Shown here one piece after another: positions 35,651-47,414 of a stretch of DNA of 64,000 nucleotides. The notes beneath the pieces are model-generated. The model saw only the letters and a list, made by a program, of their open reading frames with translations. It was not told the DNA's origin and made no database searches. Location: NCBI GenBank assembly GCA_030847615.1, contig JAUMIR010000003.1, forward strand, positions 27,216,501-27,280,500. Reading direction: 5' to 3'. The translations under genes and the position numbers were made by a program. Numbering within the stretch: position 1 is the stretch's first letter; the number at the start of each line of letters is the position of its first letter. This stretch comes from Gambelia wislizenii (lineage: Eukaryota > Chordata > Lepidosauria > Squamata > Crotaphytidae).

Positions 35651-36265
35651 CAGAATGCTGCAGGATCCAATTTGGACACATGGGATTCTCCACGAATTCT
35701 ATGAGGATTTATTTCACCTTCTGGACTGCCCCTGAGACAGATGTAACTGTTCTATCAGTGCTGACTCATTAGTCAACAATGGATTCAATGGATCCCCTTT
35801 AGTATTCAGGCCAACTTTTCCAACATAATATGTACACTTGCTCTGAGCAGACATTGCTAGTTCCTATGGTCTTGATTTTCATAGTTAATGCTGCCTTGTC
35901 TGTGAAGGAGCACTTTCTTTTATTATGATTCTCAAAGCTTAGCAAGAAGATCTGGGCCTATATTTACATTTGCCTGGGTACATATTTCAGATCTGGAAAA
36001 GAAATGACTCAAGAGATTACATTACATACCAAACATTGGGCTGCAGCAATCTATAAACCGGCATGAAGAGAAACCCAAGCTGTACACATGTTTGCATAGG
36101 TTTCTTTGTACCTAAATGCCTGGGGCCCAGTTCTAGCTCTCAATACAAGATATGTGTATACAGGTGTGTAACTGTTAAGCAATTTCAAAAGCTTCTCCCT
36201 TGAAATCCCAGCTTGATGCTAAAAGACAGCTGATCAAGTTTGTCACATGTAGATTTTTGCATATC
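35651..36265. other. Intergenic, no gene seen
   Basis: Nothing recognised. Confidence 0.45.
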
Positions 36266-36266
36266 C

Positions 36267-36560
36267 CATTCCTAAGAACAAAAGAAAAACCTTGCTGGAT
36301 CAGGCCAAAGGCCTACCCAGTCCTGTATTCTATTTCCAACTATGACAAGCCAGAGAAGATACTACCAGGAAGCTCACAAACAGGGCATAAGTCCAACAGC
36401 TCTCCCTCTTTCTTTTTCTCCAAGCAACTGATATTCAGAGCTATGCCTTTGAACCATGAGCTGTGTTTTACTACTATGGTTCAAAGCTGTTGATAGATGT
36501 ATCATCCTCCCTGGATTCATCTAATTCTCTTTTAAAGGTAACCAAGTTACCTTACCTTAC
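36267..36560 (+). repeat. Sauropsid interspersed repeat (CTGGATCAGGCC type)
   Basis: CCTAAGAACAAAAGAAAAAC, TTGCTGGATCAGGCCAAAGG, CCTACCCAGTCCTGTATTCT, CAACTGATATTCAGAGC. I know this pattern from many reptile loci as a dispersed repeat; its class is not certain to me. It explains the 97-codon open frame here. Confidence 0.6.
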
Positions 36561-36584
36561 TGCCTTCTACCTTACAAACAATAT

Positions 36585-36925
36585 TGCCTTTTCTAGTGAG
36601 TCATGTCTTCTCATGATATGGCCAAAATACAACAATCTCAGTTTAGTCATCTTGGTTTCTAGGGACAGTTCAGGATTGATTTGCTCTAGGACCCATTTAT
36701 TTGTCTTTTTAGCAGTCCATGGTATCTGTAGAACTCTTCTCCGGCAACACATCTCAAATGAGTTGATTTTCTTCCTATCAGCTTTCTTCACTGTCCAGCT
36801 TTCACAACCATAAATACAATTGGGAAATACAATGGCATGGACAAGCCCAACTTTAGTATTCAATTATAGATCTTGTTACTTCAAGATCTTGTCTAGTTCC
36901 TTTGCAGCTGCCCTTCCAAGTCCTA
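36585..36925 (-). mobile_element. RTE/BovB LINE fragment (part 1), split by a MITE
   Basis: The minus strand encodes NTKVGLVHAIVFPNCIYGCE, SWTVKKADRKKINSFEMCC, VLQIPWTAKKTNKWVLEQ and LRLLYFGHIMRRHDSLEKAI: the standard RTE/BovB end, open for 98 codons. Confidence 0.88.
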
Positions 36926-37636
36926 GGGCTTGTCTACATGGGCTAAAATAAAATAAAATAATAAAAATGCAGACTCACCCCAATTTTCTGGTGCTGGCAG
37001 TCCAGATGAAGTAAAGTGACTTCTGGAGAGAAATCACATTTTCTTGCCCTTAACCCTACTTTGCTCCAAACTAAGCAAAGTAGGGTTTCCCAAAAACTCT
37101 GGAGTGACCGTGAGTTCTTTTGTTGTCTGGATAGCTGGATCAGGTTCAATTTGGCCCAATCCAGTTATCCAGACACAGATGTGACACCATTTTCCTTACC
37201 CTGTGCTGAGCAGTGCAGGGAAGGGGATGGATCCCTGTTAGAGCCACCTCTGCCTTGCTGGCCAAGCAGCTCCCTGCGAGAGCCAGGCCAGTAGTGTTGC
37301 TTCTGCCGACGTCAGAACAGGGCACCAGAACATGACCCCCTCCTTGTTGATCACATGCTTGGATGCCCCACTCTGAGCTCAGTGGAAGCAATGATGCCAG
37401 CCAGGTTCTTGCAGGGAGTTGCTTAGCTGGTGAGGCACCAGTGGTGGCTCCGAAAAATGGGGACAGGTCAGTGGGGATGATGTGGTGTCAACCTGTCTAG
37501 CCTGTGTGGACAACAATGAGCCATTGTACTAGACTTGGTCCAGTACATGTGGCCACCATTGTGGTCAATCTGGGGCCAGTACGGATCATAGTGCTCCAGG
37601 CTGGCGCCAGATTAAGTGGCCAGTATAGACAAGCCC
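36926..37636. mobile_element. Non-autonomous DNA element nested in BovB
   Basis: 711 bp between inverted ends GGGCTTGTCTACATGGGC and (complement) GGGCTTGTCTATACTGGCC. BovB sequence breaks at 36925 and resumes after 37636. No clear target duplication, so the superfamily is open. The interior is GC-richer than its surroundings. Confidence 0.7.
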
Positions 37637-37845
37637 TTCTACAAATTTCCTGACTACACTCTCCATTCTGATTAATGACTGAGACTGAGCCTAGATATAA
37701 AGTTATATAAATAATCTGTGGTCATTATTTTTGTTTTCTTAATGTTCAACTGTAAACTTTCTTCAGTAATTGTACCAAGCCTTTGCTGCTTTCTGCTAGT
37801 AGTATGGTGTCATCTGCATATCTTAAATTGTTGATTTTCCTTATG
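37637..37845 (-). mobile_element. RTE/BovB LINE fragment (part 2)
   Basis: TTTCCTGACTACACTCTCCA, ATTGTACCAAGCCTTTGCTG and TAGTATGGTGTCATCTGCAT continue the BovB minus-strand copy upstream towards its RT core. Confidence 0.7.
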
Positions 37846-37849
37846 TAAT

Positions 37850-38020
37850 TGCCATGGCAATGTCCTACCAGATCCTGGGATTTTCAGTTTAGGTAGGGGT
37901 TTTTAGAATTATCTGCCAGAGAGCTCTAGTTTTTCACTAAACTATAGACCCCAGAACTTCATAGTCTGTTAAAGAAAAATATAGTGCTATAGTTGTGTTG
38001 TGTGAAAGAGGTGTTAGAGC
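37850..38020. mobile_element. Decayed copy of the 224-bp Harbinger-like MITE
   Basis: GATCCTGGGATTTTCAGTTT, CAGAGAGCTCTAG and TATAGTGCTATAGTTGTG align to the copies at 51587 and 62623, but both ends are degraded. Confidence 0.6.
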
Positions 38021-38024
38021 CCTA

Positions 38025-38812
38025 TCAGCAAAGAGCAAGGAATCACAAAACCATGTACAGTTGTTAGAGTGTTGGATTGTTACCTGGCCTTACACTCCCT
38101 CCCCTCCAATAATTCATAATTTAGCTTATTAGATGCTTCACATGGTTTCCAGTAGACCAGGGCAAACCAGACATTAGGGCTATTGAAGGTTATTTGGAGC
38201 CTCTGAAGGTGTCTTGGAAATTCCCAAATACCAAACATGTCCAGAACATGATCAAGTGAACCCCTCACGGATGAGTTGTTAGGGAGGAATGTGCTAATCT
38301 ACCCTGGATGCACTTGGCAGTAAGTCATACTCTAAAACAAACAAGTGACCGGAACACCCACTATCCTGAAAAGGTCTTCCTTCACACCTCTGCCTGCCCA
38401 CAATGCAAAGGTTACCTTAAACCCATCAGTCTCAATGTTCCAACCATTAACATCAATCAACATAGCCGGAGATTCCTTTGTTTAGCTCTGGAAAACTCAC
38501 TCAAGCATTGTTCTACACCCCTACGGGTATGTTACTGGGTATAAATATTACCCCAAATCATAACCAAAGTGCACATATTTTACCCCACACCATCACTCTG
38601 TCAGTCTGCTTTGTGACCCTCAGAATCACACCTGAGTATTCTTCTGCTGCACAAGCCTCTGCTCTCCAGACAGGTAATTATAGCCCATCATTCCCTGACT
38701 CTATCCCTCTATCCCAATGCTTCCTGCTGATTCTTCATTGCATGATTGCTTTGAAGTGTGAGTGCTTATGTGATTGTCTCTGTGATCATTTTCCAATATG
38801 AGCCATTTTTAT
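38025..38812. other. Intergenic, no gene seen
   Basis: Open frames up to about 107 codons occur but look unlike any protein I know and lack splice context. Confidence 0.4.
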
Positions 38813-38814
38813 TT

Positions 38815-39011
38815 TAGTCTTGAAGAAACACGACAACGCAGAAAGAATCACAACCCAAAAACATCACCCAAGGAGATCTTCTGCTGTGCTTTTTTGCAAC
38901 CGGACTTGTTTATCTCGGATTGGCCTTTTTAGTCATCAGCGCGCTTGCAGAAAGCGCGGGATGAGTCCTTCCTGAATCTTCGTTTGCGAAGAAAAGCCAG
39001 AGAGAGAGAGG
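38815..39011 (+). mobile_element. LINE copy D (last 197 bp)
   Basis: Only the C2HC finger region and 3' end: ACACGACAACGCAGAAAGA, GGACTTGTTTATCTCGGATT, GAAGAAAAGCCAGAGAGAGA. Confidence 0.85.
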
Positions 39012-39204
39012 AGTTTCTTCAGTTAGTACTGGTATAAACAGGTGAAAAAGATTCCACCAGTTACACAACATCTTGCAGCCATACTTTGAGCTAATTAAAA
39101 TTCCCCAATATAACGCAATTTGAGTGTCACTAGTGGGTCCCACGGACCCCACACAATTCAACAGGACAGGGGCTTGCAAGATCCAGTTTCTGTTCTCCAG
39201 TTAA

Positions 39205-39320
39205 CCATACAGTTCACTGTGTGACCTTGGACCTATATCACACACCCTCCTGGCATAACCTACCTCACAGGGTTATTGAGAGGATAAAGTAGGGAAGAGA
39301 AAAGCTAGGTACCTTGCATT
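39205..39320 (+). mobile_element. Sauria-like SINE fragment
   Basis: TGTGTGACCTTGGACCTAT, CCTACCTCACAGGGTTATTG, AGGATAAAGTAGGGAAGAG: the SINE middle region. Confidence 0.55.
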
Positions 39321-39889
39321 TGGGGGAAAGACAACAGATGAGAGTAATTATGTTTAAAAAAAAAACCCTCAAAAGCTCAGCAAAATCTTATAATGAGCCC
39401 AAATTCTTGGATCTGAGATGAGTGATAGGCATAGTCTAAAAATGGGTAGCAGATAGTACAAAATCTTTTAAACTTCATGAGTCATGTAACTATCTTCATT
39501 TGATGGGTGATTTTGTCTACTAAAAAACCCAAACCTCCTAAACTAACACAATCTGGCGAATAAATCCAATTCGCTTTTCCAATGGCTTGCAAGTGTTGCC
39601 CTTATTGCCACCAAGGAATGTAAAATACAACTTTTTTGGCACTTCTCTGCACCTTTCTGTGTCTAGTTTGAATGCACTGGTGGTGGCAGGCTCTACCTCT
39701 ATTGTCCACATGTTGAAAAGTACATCTGTAGCATCCATCTCTGGCCACACTCCTTTGGGAAACATTAAAAAGTAAGATAACCTGAAAACTGTACTTCTGT
39801 GAAGAGCTGGTGTGTGCACACTAAGAATTTGTAACAAGAGAATTTTTAGCCATTTCAATTTCCACTTTTTTTTGAGGAAAACCAGAACA
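39321..39889. other. Intergenic, no gene seen
   Basis: Nothing recognised. Confidence 0.4.
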
Positions 39890-40130
39890 AAGTGATATTA
39901 TATTCACAAATATTTCTATTATTCCCTTATGATAGAAAGGCCCCTCATGATGTCCCCACTGCAGTAGAGGTGCAAGTAACAGGGACAAGAGGAAGGAAGG
40001 CCTTTTCAGTGGCTGCCCTTTGTAACCCTTCCTACCCTGCAAACCTGACGACTATGTTGATAACACTTTGCTGCATGGTGAAGACCTTCTTTAGGCAGTT
40101 ATTTCTTGCATGAGATGGTTATGTTTAAAA
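39890..40130 (+). mobile_element. Old L2 3' end fragment
   Basis: AAGGCCTTTTCAGTGGCTGC...CTTTGTAACCC corresponds to the RAFSVIAPKLWN region of L2; CTTCTTTAGGCAGTTATTTC fits the LFRQAF end. Confidence 0.5.
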
Positions 40131-40260
40131 AATTTAATGCCTTTGATTTATCTGCTGCATCTGTCTGTTTTTATGATATTGTTGTATATATATTGGCTTA
40201 CTATTTCCTGGTTGCATATTGTTTTTAAACAGAGTTTGGAAAACTTAATATTTTGTACTA

Positions 40261-40568
40261 CAGGTTGAGTCTCCCTTATCAGGAATTCCAAAATCAAAAA
40301 TATTACACATGGGTGGCTGAGATAGTGACACTTCCCCGCCCCCCGATGGTTCAATGTACACAAACTTTGTTTCATGCACAAAATTATTAAAAAATATTGT
40401 TTATAAAATTTCCTTCAGGCTATGTGTATAAGGATTGATGACAGATAAACAAATTTTGTGTTGAGACTTGGGTCCCATCTGCAAGAGATATTATTAAGTA
40501 TATGCTAGTATTCCAAAATCCAAAATACCTCTGGTCCAAACCATTTCATATAAGGGAGACTCAACTTG
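40261..40568 (-). mobile_element. Tigger/pogo-like MITE
   Basis: 308 bp flanked by TA (40259-40260, 40569-40570). Ends CAGGTTGAGTCTCCCTTATC and, complement, CAAGTTGAGTCTCCCTTATA. Same family, inverted, as the element at 56855. Confidence 0.85.
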
Positions 40569-40825
40569 TACAGGCTAGTTGGAGGGTTCTGGGATATAAA
40601 GTCTGAAAAATTAAATGTTCAGTGTTCTGGTTATAGTTACTGGTAGCTGTCCTTGTTGGCATATAAACACCAGAAGGGTAGGGCACAATATTTTATATAA
40701 ACAAATAATATTTTCCCCCCCACACACACTTTTAATGATGATCTAAGGTGGTACCTGCTTCTCTCCTTTCTATTTTATCCTTACAATAATCTTGTGATTG
40801 ACCGAAAGGTAGAAGCTCACCTACA

Positions 40826-41317
40826 GTCTCTCTCTGGCTTTTCTTCACAAACGAAGATTCAGGAAGGACTCATCCCACGCTTTCTGCGCTGATGACTAAA
40901 AAGGCCAATCCAAGATAAACAAGTCCAGTTGCAGAAAGCACAGCAGAAGATCTCCTTAGGTGATGTTTCTGGGTTGTGATTCTTTCTGCGTTGTCGTTTC
41001 TCTTCAAGACTTGTTCGGTGTGAGTTCTCAAATAAGGCTGCAGCATTGTGGATAGTGCATCTCCATGCCTCCCGATGTGAGGCCAGGGCGGACCATTGTT
41101 GGTGATCAATTTGGCCGAGCCTGAGATGTTGTTTCTGGCAGTCCTTATAGCGCTTTTTTGGAGTGCCCCTCTTATGCTGACCCGTGGCGAGTTCACCGTT
41201 GAGTACTATTTTTGGGAGGCGATGGTCCTCCATCCTAGAAACGTTGTATATATATTGCCCAGCACAGCTGTGTTCTCAATATCATGGCTTCAATGCTGGT
41301 GATCCCTGCTTGCTCAA
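40826..41317 (-). mobile_element. LINE copy E
   Basis: Minus strand: ITSIEAM region, then RLPKIVLNGELATGQHKRGT, HQQWSALASHREAWR and CCAFCNWTCLSWIGLFSHQ. A small TATATATA-bearing insertion at about 41247-41257 breaks the frame. Confidence 0.88.
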
Positions 41318-41324
41318 CAGTCAT

Positions 41325-42262
41325 CCAGCAAGTTTTATAGCTAAGTGGAGATTCGAAGCTAGATGTCTTCCACCTTGGTCCTGTACTCTGTTTACAACCA
41401 GTAGTGACTAGTACCTCCCATACCAGTGGACATTGATCCCAGAAAAAGGGGGACAGGGGAGCTCAAGCCCCCCCCCCAAGACTAGGTTATGGTGGCTGAG
41501 CCCCTGCTGAATTGATCTGACAAATTTGGACCATGGAGACTCCTACAGTATGTAGTTAAGCCTCCAATTATCAATCTTCTAGATGACTAAATGATCAAGC
41601 ACTAAGAGATTGTGAGTCCTCCCAGGAATAGCAAAAGTTGCCTGCAATCTATCCTAAGCACACTTACATGGGAGTAAACTACACTGAACATTTGGAGGTA
41701 ACCTCTAAGCATACATTGTGCCTGAAAAAGTCCTCATATTTAACAATATTTTAGTGATAATGGATAGGAAAAGTAATTTGCCCTTCCTCAGCAATTACCT
41801 ACAGTTACACAAAAACACTGTAATGACCTACCTTCCTCCCACCTTATAAACAGCTCCAGCTCCCTGCCAGAGCACACTGAAGAATGTTTTATTCTGCATC
41901 TTAGAGAAGGTATCCAAATAGGTGTTAAACCTATTCGAGTGCTAAAACTCAGTCCCTTAGACAAAACCTTTAAAGTGCAGAATAAAATACAGTGGATTGA
42001 TTGATCATACATATGGGTGCTACCAGCTGCTACTGTTTATAGAAAACTCCCTGGTTCTTCTTGTAATATAGATATGTCACAACACTCCAGTCCAAACTAT
42101 TTATAAGTAAGTAGCATTGGTTTCAATAAACTCTTCTCCTAAGTAAAATCTTTATGATCAACTGCAATGTTCTAATAAAGTTGCAATGTGGTGTGGGGTT
42201 TTGTGTGTGTGAGCATGGCTTTTTTGTTTCGTTTTGTTTGCTGGTAGCAGTTTCTCCAAATT
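41325..42262. other. Intergenic, no gene seen
   Basis: Nothing recognised. Confidence 0.45.
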
Positions 42263-42271
42263 ATGTCAACT

Positions 42272-43034
42272 GGCTGGCTGGCTGGCTGGCTTTTCTTTGC
42301 AAACGAAAATTCAAGAAGGACTCATCCCGCACTTTCTGCAAGTGCGCTGATGACTAAACAGGCCAATCTGAGATAAACAAGTCCGGTTGCAGAAAGCACA
42401 GCAGAAGGTCTCCTTGGGTGATGTTTCTGGGTTGTGATTCTTTCTGCGTTGTCGTTTCTCTTCAAGACTTGTTCGGCGTGAGTTCTCAAATAAGGCTGCA
42501 GCATTGTGGATAGTGCGTCTCCATGCCTCCCGATGTGAGGCCAGGGCGGACCATTGTTGGTGATCAATTTGGCCGAGTCTGAGATGTTGTTTCAGGGAGT
42601 CCTTGTATCGCTTTTTTGGACTGCCCCTCTTACGCTGATCCGTGTTCACCGTAGAGTACTATTTTGGGGAGGTGATGGTCCTCCATCCTAGAAACGTGCC
42701 CTGCCCAGCACAGCTGTGTTCTCAATATCATGGCCTCAATGCTGGTGATCCCTGCTTGCTCAAGGACAGCAACATTCATCACCAGTGTATATTTAGGATT
42801 GTGCGTATACAGCACTGATGAAAGCGTTCAAGGACTCAAAGGTGGTGGTGATAGGTGACCCATGTCTCAGCTCCATAAAGGAGAATAGACAGTACAATGG
42901 CTCTATACACACTGATTTTTGTGCTTCGCCTCAGGTGTTTATTACTCCAGACTCTTTTTTAAAGTCTTCCAAATGCGCTATATGCCTTTGCTAATCTGTG
43001 ATCGATCTCTTTGTCAATCTTGGCATCTGAGGAG
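42272..43034 (-). mobile_element. LINE copy F with 9-bp target duplication
   Basis: Minus strand runs from CTCCTCAGATGCCAAG (5' end, 43034) through the thumb region (frame lost by small deletions near 42785 and 42645) to the C2HC finger and a GCCAGCCAGCCAGCC 3' tail. Flanked by ATGTCAACT at 42263-42271 and 43035-43043. Confidence 0.88.
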
Positions 43035-43044
43035 ATGTCAACTA

Positions 43045-43717
43045 GACTGCAGAAGAACCAAATGCTCCCAAGAAATTGGATCTACCCCTTTTGTGAAACT
43101 TCTTGTAATGCTTAGAAACATTGTCCTGGAAAAATTAGAGCAAAACAACAGTGTGACAGTTTTCATTTAAACCAATCCACCCAAAGCAAACTACTGTAAG
43201 TGGGAATAGTTCTAATTTAAGAGTGATAGGCTGGTATGTCAATTTTTAAACTGGCAGCCTCTGAATCCAAAGATAAAAGAAATTAGACATCTGTTATTTA
43301 CCTCTTTGTAATTTTATATGGTGCATAATGAATCTTAAGACAGAAGGGTCTGAAATCAAGATTTCTCAGAGACAACTGAAACTCTCTGGGAAACTTGTTT
43401 TGAGAATCCTTGGAGCAGGCTGGCTAAAGTGTATCTGAAACAGCTTTATATCATTATCCAAGTAGAAGAATGTTCTTTGTGAACCTGAGACTTAACACCC
43501 ATGACGAAAGGGAGCAGAAATGGACAGGTGTGGCAGAGAACAGATTAAGATTCTAGGTGGAACATGAAACCACAACATCACTGGTTAACTAGAGCCATAT
43601 CTGGATTTCAGCTGAGCCCATCATCATCATCATCATCATCATCAGACTACACCTTCAAACAGTTCTGTAAGGATAGATATATATTTATACACACATACAT
43701 ATGTATATTCAGATATG
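43045..43717. other. Intergenic, (CAT)n microsatellite
   Basis: CAT run at 43619-43643; no gene. Confidence 0.5.
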
Positions 43718-43719
43718 TA

Positions 43720-44061
43720 CAGTAGCACACCCACATCCACTGATTCTCCATCTGCTGATTCAATTACGGTACCAGTGGATGGCGACAGCAGGGGGGGGTG
43801 GAGGGGGAGGGAAGGGAAGAGTAGTAGATCTGCCTCCCTCCTTCCTTCTCCCTCGGGATCGCCCCCTGGGATTGCTCCCATGGCGAGAATGGTGATGTGG
43901 GGGTGAAGGGAGAGGAGCAGTAGATCTGCCTCCCTCCTCCCTTCACCCCCGTGATCGCTCCCGTGGTGGGAATAGCAATGGGGGTGTTTGCTATTATCCA
44001 TGGATTTAATTATCCGCAGGGAGCCCTGGAACCGATCCCTGCGGATACAGGGTCCCTACTG
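43720..44061. mobile_element. Tigger/pogo-like MITE with internal duplication
   Basis: 342 bp with TA on both sides (43718-43719, 44062-44063). Ends CAGTAGCACACCCACATCCA and, complement, CAGTAGGGACCCTGTATCCG. Inside, a block of roughly 100 bp (GTAGATCTGCCTCCCTCC... GATCGC.CCC) occurs twice. Confidence 0.82.
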
Positions 44062-44340
44062 TATTCCAATCTATTGATCAAGGTATGAACAGAGAACATG
44101 GTATCTTGGCAGATTACATATTACATATTACATGCATATGTCCTCACAACAATGTATGTAAGAAAGAATGCTCCCCAACAAAGCCTTTGACATCAAGGGA
44201 ACAAAGCAGATTTATTCTCTTTGCACTTCAGAACTGATGGACCTGCATCATCTTACTGAACTGTTTGAATATCCATGGACAGTTTCACAAATTGCATCTT
44301 TCTGTGCCCTATTATACTCTGATCCTACACTCACAACTAG

Positions 44341-44580
44341 GTTGTTGTTTTGCGTATCTTCAAGTCATTTCTGACTTATGGTGACCCTAAGGAAAACCTA
44401 TCACAGGGTTTTCTTAGCAAGATCTGTTCAGAGGAGGTTTGCCATCGTCTTCCTTTGAGGCTGAGAGAGAGGGACTTGTCCATGGTCACCCGGTGGGCTT
44501 CCATGGCTGAGCAGGGATTGGAACCCTGATCTCCAGAGTCATAGTCCAATGCTCAATCCACTACACCACGGTGGTTCTCC
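44341..44580 (-). mobile_element. Sauria-type SINE
   Basis: Full-length type in minus orientation: GTTGTTGTTTTGCGTATCTT at its 3' side, CACCCGGTGGGCTTCCATGG, and box B complement GGGATTGGAACCCTG. Confidence 0.85.
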
Positions 44581-45249
44581 CCACAGCTATGTAACTGCTA
44601 ATATACTTGTGGTTCCATATGAACTCCATCAGTGCTTCTGAAGAAGTGTATTGAAATCCAGGAAAGTTCATGTTAAAATGAGCCACTTAATCTTTAAGAT
44701 ACTGCTAGGTTCCTTCACCCTGCTCCCCTTTTGTTTTTTATGCCTGGACAGGCTACCCCCCCCCCATTTGAAAACCAACGGAGTGATGTGTTAGTTGAAT
44801 GGTAAATGTTTTCTTATTTTCTCATTCTGTGAAAGTCCTGTAGCACCTTACACAACCCTTTGAAGATTGAGGGTGAGGGTCACGATTTACATCTTTCTAG
44901 ATTCCATTCTATTCCACTCCCACAACTCTATAAATACTCTTAATAACCTGAGGCTTTAATCTTACTCTGTATTGCATCTGAAGATGTGGACCGATATCCA
45001 TGACAGCTCAGGTTAAACTAAAAATCAGCTTTAAAAGCGCTTTTCTATTTTTTTTATGCTGCAACAGACTAACATGGCTGCTTCTTTGAAAGTTATGAAC
45101 CAAAGATTTCATGCAAATATTGAAAATCTTATTTTGGGGGAATGAGGGAAATAATACGCAAGGCCTGGTGATTTCCTTGTTCGTTCTCTTTTAAAAAATG
45201 GTTACATTATGCCATATTGTTAAAAAGTCAACATTTTTTTAAAAAGGGC
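44581..45249. other. Intergenic, old sauropsid repeat traces
   Basis: 44625-44715 and 44860-45100 carry pieces such as GCTTCTGAAGAAGTG, GCATCTGAAGATGTGG and GCAACAGACTAACATGGCTG, which I know as a dispersed sauropsid repeat of uncertain class. Confidence 0.4.
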
Positions 45250-45386
45250 TTTGCTTTTAGTTTCTCTTTTTTCAAACTGTAAATTAGCTGTTTTCAAACT
45301 GCACATTTTTTCCAAACTGCACATTTTTTTGTCCAAAGGCGTATGTTTCTTTTTTGAAACTACATATTTTTTGTCCAAGGGCATGC

Positions 45387-45429
<43 letters not shown>

Positions 45430-45507
45430 TTTTTCCAACTAAAAATTAGCTGCTTTCAAACTGCACATTTTTTCCAAATGCACATTTTTTGTCCAAAGGT
45501 ATGTCTT

Positions 45508-45539
<32 letters not shown>

Positions 45540-45541
45540 CA

Positions 45542-45574
<33 letters not shown>

Positions 45575-46011
45575 CCTTCCCTGTAGAGTGGTGAGCATAT
45601 TCCATGTGTGCACCTCCCACTGTTCAGGGCTGGAATACAGGGCTGCAAACAAGACCCATATGGGAGAAAGACAAAGTAACCGGGAGAGTTAGGTGCCTCC
45701 CTGCAGTTTTCAAACTGCATATTGCAAAACTGCAAAAATTGCAAATTTTTGGCCAAAGGATGCCTCTTCTCTCTCTCCATATATATGTATGTGCGTATAT
45801 ATATATATGTATGTATATATGTGTTTCTCTTTTTTCCAGCTGCAAATAAGTAGTTTTCAACCTGTACATTTTTTCCAAATGCACATTTCAAAGGCACACC
45901 TCTCTCTCTCTCTAAATATTAGTTTCTCTCTCTTTTTTCCAACTGCAAATTAAGCAGTTTTCAAACTGAACATTTTTTTTCCAAATGCACATTTTTTGTC
46001 CAAAGGCATGC

Positions 46012-46059
<48 letters not shown>

Positions 46060-46241
46060 CCTTCCCCATAGGGTAGTGATCATTTTCCACATGCGAACCC
46101 CACATCCGTTCAGGGCTGGAACACAGGGCAGCAAACAAAAGTAACAGGAGAGTGAAGTGCCTCCCTGCAGTTTTCAAACTGCACATTTTTCCCAATTGTA
46201 CATTTTTTATCCAAAGGCATGTCTCTTCTCTCTCTTTCTCT

Positions 46242-46273
<32 letters not shown>

Positions 46274-46359
46274 TTCTCTTTTTTCCAACTGCAAATTAGA
46301 TGTTTTCAAACTGCACATTTTTTCTAAATGCACATTTTTTGTCTGAAGGTATGCCTCTC

Positions 46360-46394
<35 letters not shown>

Positions 46395-47385
46395 CACCTT
46401 CCCGGTAGGGTACTGATCATATTCCATATGTGGATCCCACATCCATTCAGGGCTGGAACACAGGGCTGCAAACAAAAGTAACCAGAGAGCAAGGTGACTC
46501 CCCAGTTTTCAAACTGCACATTTTCCCCCAATTGCACATTTTTTATTCAAAGGCATACCTCTTCTCTCTCTCTACACACACACACACATTTCTTTTTTCC
46601 AACTGCAAATTAGATGTTTTCAAACTGCACCTTTTTTTCCAAATGCACATTTTTTTGTCTGAAGGGATGCCTCTCTCTCTCTATATATATATGTGTGTGT
46701 GTGTGTGTCTGTGTGTGTGTGTGAGAGAGAGAGACCTTCCCCGGAGGGTGGTGATAATTTTCCACATGCGGATCCCATATCCGTTCAGGGCTGGAACACA
46801 GGACTGGAAACAAAAGTAACAGGAGAGCGAGGTGCCTCCCCAGTTTTCAAACTGCACATTTTTTCCCAATTGCACATTTTTTTTATCCAAAGGCATGCCT
46901 CTTCTCTCTCTACACACACACACTAGTTTCTCTCTTTTTTCCAACTGCAAATTAGACGTTTTCAAACTGTACATTTCTCCCAGTTGCACATTTTTTATTC
47001 AAAGGCATGTGACTTCTTTCTCTCCACATACACACACTAGTTTCTCTCTCTTTTTCCAATTGCAAATTAGGCATTTTCAAACTGCACATTTTTTCCCAAT
47101 TGCACATTTTATTATCCAAAGGCATACCTCTTCTCTTTCTCTCTACACACACACACGCACACACACACAGTAGTTTCTCTTTTTTCCAACTGCATATTAG
47201 GCGTTTTCAAAGTGCACATTTTTTCCCAATTGCACATTTTTTATCCAAAAGCATGCCTCTTCTCTCTCTCTCCACACACACAAGTTTCTCTCTTTTTTCC
47301 AACTGCAAATTAGACGTTTTCAAACTGCACATTTTTTTCCAAATGCCCTTTTTTTGTCCAAAGGTATGCCCCCCTCTCTCTATAT
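45250..47385. repeat. Higher-order tandem array abutting the GOLIM4 promoter
   Basis: About fifteen copies of an AT-rich unit (S unit). Its core reads CAAACTGCACATTTTTTCC, then AAATGCACATTTTTT, then GTCCAAAGGCATGCC, followed by a CT tract and a dinucleotide run (TA, TG or CA). The AAAGG-type landmark recurs near 45337, 45371, 45491, 45752, 45886, 45998, 46210, 46341, 46546, 46657, 46887, 46998, 47116, 47246 and 47357. Interleaved are four copies of a different segment (P unit). Landmarks in P are 338 bp apart between 46109, 46447 and 46785, so the array has a composite period there. ORFs through it are repeat translations, not genes. Confidence 0.9.
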
Positions 47386-47414
47386 ACACTCTCTATAGGT
47401 GCGAGTGTGTGTCT

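Noticed and set aside
36200..36493. 97-codon protein.
   Set aside because: Overlaps a dispersed sauropsid repeat; no splice or promoter context.
43619..43643. CRISPR-like or regulatory repeat.
   Set aside because: Plain CAT microsatellite in a vertebrate genome.
45220..47170. Open frames with SLSLSTHTHTHT-like translations.
   Set aside because: Translations of dinucleotide runs and the tandem array.
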